Assembly: GCF_000152625.1 (NCBI RefSeq) | Contig: NZ_CH724156.1 | Location: forward strand, 1,675,466 to 1,739,465 | Length of the DNA stretch: 64,000 bases | Origin: Roseovarius nubinhibens ISM | Lineage (GTDB): Bacteria; Pseudomonadota; Alphaproteobacteria; Rhodobacterales; Rhodobacteraceae | Direction: 5' to 3' | Part shown: one piece after another, positions 37,201-43,709 of the stretch | How positions within the stretch are numbered: position 1 is the first letter of the stretch | Layout of the letters: every line of letters begins with the position of its first letter | Position numbers and translations under genes: made by a program | Notes under the pieces: generated by a model | What the model was told of the DNA's origin: nothing | What the model saw: only the letters and a program-made list of their open reading frames with translations | Database searches by the model: none

Positions 37201-38071
37201 CGGCACTGCCAAAAATCTCTGCCATGATCAATTGGTTCACGGCACCGATTGAGGCGTTCACCCCGTTGACGACCAATTCTTGACCAATATCCTCAAAGAC
37301 GCCCTTGGAAATGGTTTGGAACTGCTGTCCAAAATCAAAAGTGCCATGATCTTGGATGCCGCGATCAATCAGCGCACCAACGGTTCCCGCAAAGTTCTCC
37401 ATGATCGTGCCAAGGAATGTCTCCGCTGCGATCTCTTGGAAAACACTTCCGTCATTCCCGATAATCGCTCGGGTTAGGAACGGGGTCAGCGCCTTGCCCA
37501 CGGCCTCCCCTTGGAATTGACCAAAGAGCGGCTGCAACTCACGCACAACCTCTTCTCTTCCATCAGCATGGCGTATGACACGTTCGTACAGCACAGTGCC
37601 GAGACCATCTGAAGTCGTGGTTTCGACAACGCCTACAAGCGTGTCGCCCTCAGTGGATTTTATGATGGTTTCCGCTTCGGTATTGCCTATATTTGTACGG
37701 GTAACGACGAAGTCAGGCTTGCCATTTTCGTCTAACTCGATCCGTTTAATCGCGTTCAATTCCTCAGGTTTGAGCAAAGACAGGATAGATTGGTTGTGAA
37801 CCCGAACACCTTGAGCAACATAGTTATGGTGTTTGGCGACTTCGAAATTATATGTCCGCCAGCTCGAGCTGCCTGGCTCTACCCATCCGGTTTCGGACCC
37901 AGAAAGTGCGGCCTCATCAAGTGGTTCCCCAAGCAAAGCGGAATGTGCCGCTAAACTAGCGCGGAAAGTGGGAACTGTTTTCGGCGAAGACGCATCACAG
38001 GCTCCACCAGCTTTGCCATTTTCAATAAGAATCTCTGCGCAGGATGCGCGCTCTGTGGCGTGTGGTGTCAT
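31208..38071 (-). CDS. Giant RTX exoprotein with Hint-like N-terminal motif and tandem repeats
   Basis: A 2287-residue secreted protein. Residues 1-95 end in RTYNFEVAKHHNYVAQGVRVHN, which resembles the C-terminal block of a Hint domain, though no N-terminal Hint block is seen. Residues 100-770 are not recognised; they include hydrophobic stretches at about 368-428 (SLVINLIIQ, ITIVVSFLVGKIF). A first RTX array (GGTGNDSLNAGSGDNIVYGNSGDDTF) lies near 775-835. From about 1040 to the end come seven large modules: two of 190 residues (type B, GGSGNDTLIGSETGQDDLRGDAGND) and five of 172 (type A, YIYGHGGNDTYRY). Each module ends in an EFADGTVLSRID-like, HCBP-related strand. The C-terminus DHDDFVFV fits a type I secretion signal. 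Start ATG 38071 has AGGA upstream; 38107 is possible. Pore formation, adhesion or enzyme activity cannot be decided. Confidence 0.9.
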   Translation of the reverse strand: MTPHATERASCAEILIENGKAGGACDASSPKTVPTFRASLAAHSALLGEPLDEAALSGSETGWVEPGSSSWRTYNFEVAKHHNYVAQGVRVHNQSILSLLKPEELNAIKRIELDENGKPDFVVTRTNIGNTEAETIIKSTEGDTLVGVVETTTSDGLGTVLYERVIRHADGREEVVRELQPLFGQFQGEAVGKALTPFLTRAIIGNDGSVFQEIAAETFLGTIMENFAGTVGALIDRGIQDHGTFDFGQQFQTISKGVFEDIGQELVVNGVNASIGAVNQLIMAEIFGSAGADNVGDSIVQALASASINSVLTYGAQQLFNSQFLKDLFINIGFSDEQIGSIIGSFGSGRAIFSGTEGITNAIGFDPVSLVINLIIQKTLPPIETLEGNVASAITGALLSAWSVIQNTFNAGGPITIVVSFLVGKIFDKIFEKHPQAWTKVGFNEETGLFELTGTWTDDGGNAQLSQDLAQAYVDAINGFVQEVKSQSNNFDELGQWSFGHYESALKNAGIRGKTFGEFQDAYLHAYVEDLTRAQVNDGQMVAVKAIEDLNVAQLRIDHRLKLLIQALDAVDVLTAVDVQTVRVWGGEGGNYKTTRTPIFAENLREKIEYLATDGGSVTLVPASGQGEGRVPAIVVNVLDTVHTVYVSGGEGEGGTAWRVIRARPDIDLQFALEQLTQSQSLRDLLANYDFETYDELLALGGFTESTFDDEAIHTKVASTLQIASDYHKYMENKDEIDLLITLSPSSALAAGWLQTIQYAEMMGLTGSYDETGDAIGNNFFTAEGDDVVRGAGGDDDIRTYSGDDTIYGGTGNDSLNAGSGDNIVYGNSGDDTFVVNSNGATSTTIVERANEGHDLILFDARFGSVDIQFDEDANGFVASWGHSTIKAQGVEAIAYRFLPDNDGNEQIIEIALDDIKQGDGSEHSLSGSNRSDYLEHGALPEGNQATKYYYGSGGDDLYIYRKDMGNLTLLGETAASGNADRLILRDLNQDDVTLSLRNIDGQDNLQIDWADETGNGTVVIDGFGDHIEAIQFADGSTLSSIDPASFRRLPVSETSRNPERVALYTNDTREQLNGTSGDDVIRAPDLGDMVYIFGGSGNDTLIGSETGQDDLRGDAGNDVLKVGGNIHGGSQMIYGGSGDDTFHIQANSGSVRMTYSGEVANGGFDRIVFDDIALNDLTSITSHNAGADNPYGIIVYLNWEVNGVTGQLSLSNNAQHIEAFEFADGTVLSRIDADWLKYHPSYGASSDSVQSAKYANDTRERIYGTGESDTLNVGSLNYVYAMGGDDVITFSGQSSFQYIYGHGGNDTYRYSAPMNGSLVYLSSSAETATSGEADRFVFTDLNLEDFTFTTYDYTQGGTVNSAEGVSLRMLWSKDGASGEVRLANMGEQIEAFEFADGTVLSRIDADWLKYHPSYGASSDSVQSARFASDTRDKIYATGESDTLNVGSLNYVYAMGGDDVITFSGDTSFQYIYGHGGNDTYRYSAPMNGSLVYLSSSAETATSGEADRFVFTDLNLEDFTFTTYDYTQGGTVNSAEGVSLRMLWSKDGASGEVRLANMGEQIEEFEFADGSVLSRIEPDWFRRHPSYGASSDPDRAELYASDDRDRLDGTSGDDVIRAPDLGDMVYIFGGSGNDTLIGSETGQDDLRGDAGNDVLKVGGNIHGGSQMIYGGSGDDTFHIQANSGSVRMTYSGEVANGGFDRIVFDDIALNDLTSITSHNAGADNPYGIIVYLNWEVNGVTGQLSLSNNAQHIEAFEFADGTVLSRIDADWLKYHPSYGASSDSVQSAKYANDTRERIYGTGESDTLNVGSLNYVYAGAGDDVITFSGQSSFQYIYGHGGNDTYRYSAPMNGSLVYLSSSAETATSGEADRFVFTDLNLEDFTFTTYDYTQGGTVNSAEGVSLRMLWSKDGASGEVRLANMGEQIEAFEFADGTVLSRIDADWLKYHPSYGASSDSVQSARFASDTRDKIYATGESDTLNVGSLNYVYAMGGDDVITFSGDTSFQYIYGHGGNDTYRYSAPMNGSLVYLSSSAETATSGEADRFVFTDLNLEDFTFTTYDYTQGGTVNSAEGVSLRMLWSKDGASGEVRLANMGGQIEEFEFADGTVLSRIDADWLKYHPSYGASSDSVQSARHASDTRDRIYATEEADTLNVGALNFVFAMGGDDVITFSGDTSFQYIYGHGGNDTYRYSAPMNGSLVYLSSSAETATSGEADRFVFTDLNLEDFTFTTYDYTQGGTVNSAEGVSLRMLWSKDGASGEVRLANMGEQIEEFEFADGTVLDHDDFVFV
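31229..32776. repeat. Three tandem 516-bp type A modules in the RTX gene
   Basis: The TGGCCAGG marker recurs at 31285, 31801 and 32317, exactly 516 bases apart (172 codons). Units are near identical in DNA, with changes mostly near GAATTC/GAACGC and the codons after GTGTCACTC. They encode calcium-binding RTX strands plus a C-terminal HCBP-like strand. Confidence 0.9.
31745..34948. repeat. Head-to-tail 1602-bp duplication [A-A-B] in the RTX gene
   Basis: Bases 31745-33346 and 33347-34948 are two adjacent copies of a unit made of two 516-bp A modules and one 570-bp B module. Long stretches are identical at an offset of 1602, for example 32821 onward against 34423 onward. Differences collect at the outer B ends. 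This indicates a recent in-frame duplication or gene conversion. Confidence 0.88.
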
Positions 38072-38743
38072 GTCGGTTTCTTTCCTGATGGCATCTGGAA
38101 GGCGCATGCCGGTGAGGCCGCCGTTTCTCGGAGGTCGTGAGGCTTCAGGTTTTTTGCGGAAATTGTGAGCGTAGCCAATGGCTTAATGGGCGGGAAGATG
38201 TAACGGCACAATTCACCATCGCGCCCATAGGGCACCGAATTGCAAAGTAAATTTTTGAGTGGAGATTTTACTGTACTTCTGGGGAGCAAAATTTGCTTTC
38301 CCAGATTGCCTATCGCGCTACCCAATTGCGTCACACAACTACCTCGTCAACCAATCAAACACTCGTCAAAGCAACGCCCCTAAATTCTAAATCTTCTGGC
38401 CGCGTTTACACAGCCGGCCTTCAGCTTTTGGGGTCTAGCTTAACGATTATCACATCATATCTCCGAGAGTGCCAGAATTTTAAAGTTCTTGTCGGAGGTT
38501 TCTTCGATTGAAAGGCTGTCTCGGGTTAATTTTCAGCGCGACGAGATGCGATACTGAAATACGCGAATGGAGTTTTCTGTAGCTTCGAATCACCATTCCG
38601 ATTAGAGGCGTCGTCTACGGCGAGCTATGTGGTGAGAGAATTCAGGAAGTGAATTTCACATAGGCAACATTTTCGGATATTCTATTGCTACCGGGAAGCA
38701 GTACGCAGAAGGCTTTCGCATCCCAAAGCGCCGCGCTACTGCC
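38072..38743. other. AT-rich 672-bp gap between acyltransferase and RTX genes
   Basis: No supported gene on either strand; the ORFs present are short and without similarity. GC is clearly lower than elsewhere in the window. It contains a GCAAA-A-TTTGC inverted repeat at 38286-38296 and probably the RTX promoter, facing left. The length is unusual for an hlyC-hlyA interval. Confidence 0.55.
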
Positions 38744-39109
38744 TTAAGCGTCCGCCTGCACCGCTTTCCAGAAGCGTTGCCGGAAAACCTCCGCCGGGTT
38801 GAAGGGCGACACAACATCCACCACTGTCAGGTTTTTGCCGGATCGCCAATCTTCCAAACCCAACGTTTCGCCTGCTTCCAGCCGCGCCTTGGCATCCTCA
38901 GAGAGGCTGGCCCAAGTGAGAAAGGCCACCGGCTGATTATCCTTGGAATAAAGCTTGAATTGCCGCAGCAAAATCGGGGTGGCCACGATGGCCTCAACCT
39001 CTCGGATTTGCCGGTCTCGATAGGCCTTATCCATCGTCATCAACCACACGGCATTTCCCATGGTGGATCCAAAGGTTTGCGCATCCATGCGTTCATCGTC
39101 CTGTGCCAT
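38744..39109 (-). CDS. HlyC-family RTX toxin-activating acyltransferase, catalytic His replaced
   Basis: A 121-residue protein of the RTX toxin lysine-acyltransferase (HlyC) family. PVAFLTWASLSEDAKARL, LEDWRSG and VVDVVSPF align with the HlyC stretches PVAYCSWANLS, EDWTSG and FIDWIAPF, so the catalytic Asp is kept as Asp98. The essential His of HlyC (WLWASSPLHRNW) aligns with Tyr30 in WLMTMDKAYRDR. ATG 39109 follows GGAG by 6 bases; 39127 is an alternative. It precedes the RTX, ABC and HlyD genes in the classical C-A-B-D order. The missing His predicts lost or altered acyl transfer, unless this branch uses another residue. Confidence 0.75.
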   Translation of the reverse strand: MAQDDERMDAQTFGSTMGNAVWLMTMDKAYRDRQIREVEAIVATPILLRQFKLYSKDNQPVAFLTWASLSEDAKARLEAGETLGLEDWRSGKNLTVVDVVSPFNPAEVFRQRFWKAVQADA

Positions 39110-39304
39110 GCTCGTCTCCACCCACAATACATCTACCCAGTCAGGTCCAGCTAACGGACCCTTGAGGTTCAGGGCAATTTAGGTCTGATCGCGCAACGCG
39201 TCGACTGTTAATTGTCGCGAAGAGGGAATACCGTCGCTCAAAGGTGTTTATAAAACCGGATCATTTTACTGCCATGGCCGGTTGCAGATTGTGTAGAGGG
39301 CAGC

Positions 39305-39991
39305 ATGACGAAAAGACCGAAAAAACCGAAATTTACCCGCCTCATCATGCTGTCCGGTGGGATCGACAGCACCTTTCTTCTGGCTCAGGCCTTGCGGGAA
39401 ACTGAAGATCTTGTGCTCGTCCACCATGTGCATCTGATCAATCTCGAAGGCCGCCATAGGGCCGAGGCACATGCCTGCAAAAAAATCGTTGAATATTGCC
39501 GAAGGAATTATCGCGATTTTGTTTACACGGAGAGCACGGTGGACCGAAGTGGCCTCTACGCCATGGGCTATGATGTCATCACGGTGGCATCAGAGGCAGG
39601 AATCGCGGCGACCAACCATCTTCTCGAAACCGGAGGTATGGCCGATTTTTGGATGCTCGGGTTCAATCTGGAAGAGGCGCATGACGCCGAAGAGGAAAAC
39701 GACGAAGTCGGGCTCTCCGCTTCAGGGGATCAGGCCGCTCAGAGACCTGCGACCAATCGGCTCCCCTATATCCTCGCAGCCATTGCGGCGACATGCTTTC
39801 CCAACGCGCCGCCAAAATACCTGCGGCCGATCCTCCAACCCAAACGCGAACTGATGGACTATATGGGGCAGGATCTGGTCGATCTATGCTGGACCTGCCG
39901 CCGACCGGTGAGAACCGACCAGGGGTTCCACGAATGCGGCGAGTGCAAGACCTGCAAGCTGATGATCTCTATCCGCGACAACAAATCCTGA
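39305..39991 (+). CDS. QueC-like PP-loop ATPase with C-terminal zinc cysteines
   Basis: A 228-residue protein. The PP-loop is MLSGGIDSTFLLAQAL at about residues 15-30. The C-terminus has a Cys cluster, LCWTCRRP then HECGECKTCKL, as in 7-cyano-7-deazaguanine synthase (QueC). The middle, rich in acidic residues (EEAHDAEEENDEVG), departs from housekeeping QueC. No other queuosine gene is nearby. It lies in the RTX island, divergent from the acyltransferase gene. QueC-like proteins also occur in DNA-modification and defence loci; none of their partners is visible here. A tRNA or small-molecule role is equally possible. Confidence 0.7.
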   Translation: MTKRPKKPKFTRLIMLSGGIDSTFLLAQALRETEDLVLVHHVHLINLEGRHRAEAHACKKIVEYCRRNYRDFVYTESTVDRSGLYAMGYDVITVASEAGIAATNHLLETGGMADFWMLGFNLEEAHDAEEENDEVGLSASGDQAAQRPATNRLPYILAAIAATCFPNAPPKYLRPILQPKRELMDYMGQDLVDLCWTCRRPVRTDQGFHECGECKTCKLMISIRDNKS

Positions 39992-40054
39992 CACAGCTCC
40001 CGTGTCGTCTCAATCAATCTGACCCGCGCTAAGCCGCGCCGAACCCTTGGCGAG

Positions 40055-40387
40055 TCACGCGCTTTGCGGCTTGGCGGAAACCACAAGCGAATGCACCACC
40101 CCAAGCGGCTCGTTGCGCGGCATGGCCTGTCGCGCAACGCCAATGAGCGGCTGAACAGGGCCGCGATCCAACACCATGGGCGCGCCCATTCGCGGGCCTT
40201 GGCTTTCCCATTCCGCCGCTCGATAGATGTCCTCTAACGTCGTTCCCGAACAGGCGAGCACGAAATCTTCGGGCTTGGGAAGCGTGTCACCAAACTCCCA
40301 CAGGAATGGCATCGCAGGGCCATCGCCGACGCGGATAAGCTCGTCCTCCCCGACGGCACCACCGCCCGCTTGGATCAACTCCGCCAC
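40055..40387 (-). pseudogene. Probable 3' remnant of a metabolic gene
   Basis: An open frame of 110 residues from a GTG at 40387, with an in-frame TAG shortly upstream. The sequence (IRVGDGPAMPFLWEFGDTLPK, FVLACSGTTLEDIYRAAEWE, GPRMGAPMVLDRGPVQPLIGV) looks like the conserved C-terminal part of a larger enzyme rather than a complete small protein. I cannot name the family. It sits 71 bases from the right-hand direct repeat, where truncation by an insertion or recombination would be expected. A real short gene cannot be excluded. Confidence 0.45.
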
Positions 40388-40458
40388 GGAAAACGATCTC
40401 CGTTCCTAACCATGCCCGACAATAAAGCGCGTCCCAAGGCGAATGCGGCCTTTCACCT

Positions 40459-40535
40459 CCCCCGCAACCCCATTTCCCCCACCGTCGTTCTGCCGCCGCA
40501 ATACCGACGTGTTACCGACGTGGCATTTCACCCCC
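40459..40535 (+). repeat. Direct repeat, right copy (island boundary)
   Basis: The partner of 28081-28157. It ends directly at the LacI-family gene stop codon (40536-40538), just as the left copy ends at the HlyD stop. Confidence 0.85.
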
Positions 40536-41570
40536 TCAACCCGCATCGCCCACCGGGCCGGTCGACTGCCGTGCCATCACCCGCAGCCGGCATTTCCGCG
40601 CCACGCTGCCGTCATTCTCGCCGGTCACCGCCGCCGCGATATGATCCGCCGCTAGCGTCCCGATCCGCTTGGCCGGGATGCGGATCGTGGACAGCGACGG
40701 CTCGATCTCGCTCGACCCTTTGAAATCGCCGATCCCCATCACCGACAGATCCTCCGGCACCCCAAGACCCAGATGTTTCGCCGCATAGAGAGCCCCTTGC
40801 GCGATGATGTCATTGCCGCAAAGCACCGCCGTCGGCCGCCGCGCCTGACCCAAGAGGCGCAACGCCCCGCGCTTGGCCTCCGAGATGCTGTAAGGCGCCT
40901 CGAGCCGCCAGTTCTCCGGCACCTCGATCCCCGTCTCCCGCAGCGCCGCCTCCGCCCCGACCATCCGACCCCGCGCCCGGTCATTGCCGGTAGGGTCCGG
41001 AAAAATAAGGCCAATATCGCGATGCCCGAGGTCCAGCAAATGCCCCACCGCCATCCGCCCCGCCTCGTCATTGTCGACCCCGATACACGGCAGCTCGGCC
41101 CCGTCCCGATAGTTCCAAAGCGCCATGCTCGCGACGCCCTGCCGTGCGATGAGCTGATAGGTCGCCTCCGAATGTTCGAGCCCGATCAGCACCAGCCCAT
41201 CGACCCGATGCTCCAAGAGCTTGCGGGTCATCGCGTATTCCCGGTCGAGATCGAACCCGTGGCTGACGATCAACATGGTGAACCCATGCGCATCGAGCCG
41301 CTGCGAAAAGCTCTGGATCACCTCGGCGAAAATCGCGTTGTCGATGGTTGGCACCACAAGGCCGACGGTGCCGCTGCGCCGCCCATGCATCACCTGCGCC
41401 GCGCGGTTGCGAATATAGCCCAGACGCTGCACCGCCCGGTCAATCTTCTTGCGAGTCGCCGGTTTGAGAAGCTCGGGGTGGTTGAACGCCCGCGACACTG
41501 TCGAGGCCGACACGCCCGCCGCCTTTGCAACATCGGTAATATCGGGTGTACCGCCTTGTTTTCGCGACAT
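40536..41570 (-). CDS. LacI-family transcriptional regulator, SauR-like
   Basis: A 344-residue regulator. The LacI helix-turn-helix and hinge are at residues 8-60 (DVAKAAGVSASTVSRAFNHPELL, GYIRNRAAQVMHGRRS); the periplasmic-binding-like effector domain follows. GGAGG 8 bases upstream sets ATG 41570; GTG 41585 is an alternative. It is divergent from the TctABC-aldehyde dehydrogenase-ligase operon, with a TTTGCAAA-centred operator between them. In the sulfoacetate cluster sauRSTU the regulator SauR is placed similarly; the assignment here rests on neighbours. Loss of repression by a sulfoacetate-related inducer is inferred. Confidence 0.85.
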   Translation of the reverse strand: MSRKQGGTPDITDVAKAAGVSASTVSRAFNHPELLKPATRKKIDRAVQRLGYIRNRAAQVMHGRRSGTVGLVVPTIDNAIFAEVIQSFSQRLDAHGFTMLIVSHGFDLDREYAMTRKLLEHRVDGLVLIGLEHSEATYQLIARQGVASMALWNYRDGAELPCIGVDNDEAGRMAVGHLLDLGHRDIGLIFPDPTGNDRARGRMVGAEAALRETGIEVPENWRLEAPYSISEAKRGALRLLGQARRPTAVLCGNDIIAQGALYAAKHLGLGVPEDLSVMGIGDFKGSSEIEPSLSTIRIPAKRIGTLAADHIAAAVTGENDGSVARKCRLRVMARQSTGPVGDAG

Positions 41571-41595
41571 GAATCTGGCCTCCACAGGGGCAAAA

Positions 41596-41623
41596 ATGAA
41601 AACATTTGCAAAACTATTTTCAT
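41596..41623. promoter_or_regulatory. LacI-type operator between regulator and TctA genes
   Basis: Outer arms ATGAAAA (41596-41602) and TTTTCAT (41617-41623) surround the palindrome TTTGCAAA (41605-41612), the kind of centre LacI/GalR proteins bind. It lies 25 bases upstream of the regulator start and 48 upstream of TctA. Confidence 0.65.
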
Positions 41624-41670
41624 GCCCTAGCCTTAACTGTCAACAACGACATGTCAGAGGGAGGAATGAC

Positions 41671-43182
41671 GTGGAGTTCTTGAATTACTTCGGTGCTGTG
41701 TTCGAACCTGTGGCCTTTGGGCTGCTCCTGATCGGAACGATCGGGGGGCTGATCCTTGGCGCCACGCCGGGGCTGTCGCCGACCATGGCGGTCGCGCTTC
41801 TGATCCCGTTTACCTTTCATCTCGCACCGGTGCAGGGGCTGATCCTGTTGGGCGCGGCCTATACCTCGACGGTGGCGGGCGGCGCGGTGAGTGCCATCTT
41901 GCTCAAGATCCCCGGCGCGCCGGCGAATATCGCCACCACGCTCGACGGTCACACCATGGCCCAGAAAGGCGAGGGCGCCCGCGCCCTGCAGCTGAGCTTT
42001 CTGGCCTCGGCGGTGGGCGGTGTGATCGGCGTTCTGCTGCTGATCTTCCTGACACCCTATCTGGCGCAATGGGCGCTGGCCTTCGGGCCGAGCCACCTGT
42101 TCTGGCTCGCCATTCTCGGCGTCACCGTCATCGGCTCGCTCGACAGCGCCTCGGTGGTCAAGGGGCTCTTGTCCGGCTGTATCGGTCTCTGGCTCGCCAC
42201 CATCGGCTTTGACGACATCATGGGTGCGCAGCGGTTCATCTTTCACCCCGCGCTTGGCGGCGGCATCAATATCATCGCCGCGCTGATCGGCCTCTTTGCC
42301 ATCCCACAGGTCATCACCATGTTCGCCAAGGGCCGCCGCCCCGACGAAACAGAGGTGATCGCGGTGCAGAAACACTCGATCATGGCCGCCGTGCGCGAAA
42401 TCATCCGCCGCCCCCGGGCGCTCAGCATCGGCACCATCACCGGCGCGATCATCGGGTTGATCCCCGGTGTCGGCGGTCAGATCGCCGGGCTCGTCGCCTA
42501 TGATCAGGCCAAGAAATTCAGCCCCGAACGCGCCAAGTTCGGCAAGGGTCATTCCGAGGGCGTCATCGCCGCCGAGAGCGCCAACAACGCCATGGTCGGG
42601 CCGAGCCTCGTGCCATTGCTGACCCTCTCGATCCCCGGCTCGCCCACGGCGGCGGTGCTCTTGGGCGGTCTGCTGATCCACGGGATTTTCCCGGGCACCG
42701 ATCTCTTTGACAACCACCCCGACGTGGCCTGGACCTTCATCAACTCGATGCTGATCGGGCAGGTGCTGATGTGCATCTTCGGCCTCTATGTGGCGAGCCT
42801 CGCCGCCCGGGTGGCGCAGGTGCCGCAATATGTCATGGCGGCGATTGTCCTCGGCCTCGCGGTCTTTGGCAGCTACTCGATCCAATCCTCGATGGGCGAT
42901 GTCTATGTCATGGCCGCGCTGGGCATCATGATGTATTTCCTGGAACGCTTCGGCTTTTCGGCCGCGCCGCTGGTGCTTGGCCTGATCCTTGGCCCCATTG
43001 CCGAGGCCAACTTCATCCAGGGCAGCATGATCGCCGAGGCCACCACCGGCATGGGCAGCTACTTCTTCGGTGGCACCATGAACATCGCCCTGATCGCCAT
43101 CGTGATCGCCTCCATCGCCTATTCGGTCTGGATGGAGCTGCGCTCGCGCCGCTACATTTCGAAAGAGGAGATCTACGGATGA
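41671..43182 (+). CDS. Tripartite tricarboxylate transporter permease TctA
   Basis: A 503-residue membrane protein with about twelve segments. Family marks are LIGTIGGLILGATPGLSPTMAVALL, GGAVSAILLKIPGAPANIATTLDGH and the second-half GLIPGVGGQIAGLVAYDQAKKFSP plus SNNAMVG-like ESANNAMVGPSLVPLLTLSIPGSPTAAVLLGG in pieces. Start GTG 41671 follows GAGGGAGGA. It overlaps TctB in ATGA. Together with TctB and the TctC receptor it imports a carboxylate or sulfonate; sulfoacetate is likely from the downstream enzymes. Confidence 0.92.
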   Translation: MEFLNYFGAVFEPVAFGLLLIGTIGGLILGATPGLSPTMAVALLIPFTFHLAPVQGLILLGAAYTSTVAGGAVSAILLKIPGAPANIATTLDGHTMAQKGEGARALQLSFLASAVGGVIGVLLLIFLTPYLAQWALAFGPSHLFWLAILGVTVIGSLDSASVVKGLLSGCIGLWLATIGFDDIMGAQRFIFHPALGGGINIIAALIGLFAIPQVITMFAKGRRPDETEVIAVQKHSIMAAVREIIRRPRALSIGTITGAIIGLIPGVGGQIAGLVAYDQAKKFSPERAKFGKGHSEGVIAAESANNAMVGPSLVPLLTLSIPGSPTAAVLLGGLLIHGIFPGTDLFDNHPDVAWTFINSMLIGQVLMCIFGLYVASLAARVAQVPQYVMAAIVLGLAVFGSYSIQSSMGDVYVMAALGIMMYFLERFGFSAAPLVLGLILGPIAEANFIQGSMIAEATTGMGSYFFGGTMNIALIAIVIASIAYSVWMELRSRRYISKEEIYG

Positions 43183-43649
43183 GCACCCCAAGCCTGCCCC
43201 GTCTCCAGCATATTTGCGCCTCGGGGGCCATCGCGGCCATCGGCATCTGGATCACCTGGCTGAGCTACACCCAGGAGCCCGCCGACGCCTTTCTCTTTCC
43301 GCGGCTGATCTCGACCGTCTTCGTGGTGCTGGCGCTCTGGACCTTTGGCAAGGCCCTCTTGGGTTGGACCAAGGTCGGCAACGGTCTCTCGACCGTGGCG
43401 CTGCGCCGCCTCGCGCCGGGGCTGCTGGTGGCACTGGTCTATCTCTTCTGGGGGGCCGAGACGCTCGGGTTCTACACCGCCGGGGCCATCGCGTTTTTCC
43501 TGCTGCTGACGCTCTACGATCCGGCGCCGCATAACGAGGCAAAGACCTGGATCAAACGCGCCGTGATGACCGCCGTCTATGTGGCGGTGATGTACGCGCT
43601 CTTCGCCATGCTGCTCAAGATCTACACGCCGCGCGAAATCTTTTTCTGA
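43179..43649 (+). CDS. Tripartite tricarboxylate transporter small subunit TctB
   Basis: A 156-residue membrane protein with four segments (AIAAIGIWITWLSY, LISTVFVVLALWTFGKALL, LLVALVYLFWGAETLG, AVMTAVYVAVMYALFAMLL). Typical DUF1468/TctB length. ATG 43179 overlaps the TctA stop. It differs from most members only in detail; function is as partner of TctA. Confidence 0.85.
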   Translation: MSTPSLPRLQHICASGAIAAIGIWITWLSYTQEPADAFLFPRLISTVFVVLALWTFGKALLGWTKVGNGLSTVALRRLAPGLLVALVYLFWGAETLGFYTAGAIAFFLLLTLYDPAPHNEAKTWIKRAVMTAVYVAVMYALFAMLLKIYTPREIFF

Positions 43650-43709
43650 CATATCACAGAGCGCCCGAGTGAAACGGGGCCGATCAACCATCCTAGGGAG
43701 GATAAGAGA

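Noticed and set aside
38068..38334. An 88-residue minus-strand ORF overlapping the RTX start
   Set aside because: No ribosome site and no family; overlaps the better supported RTX start region.
28081..40535. Prophage or integrative element with its own integrase
   Set aside because: No integrase, relaxase, capsid or transposase gene is present between the repeats.
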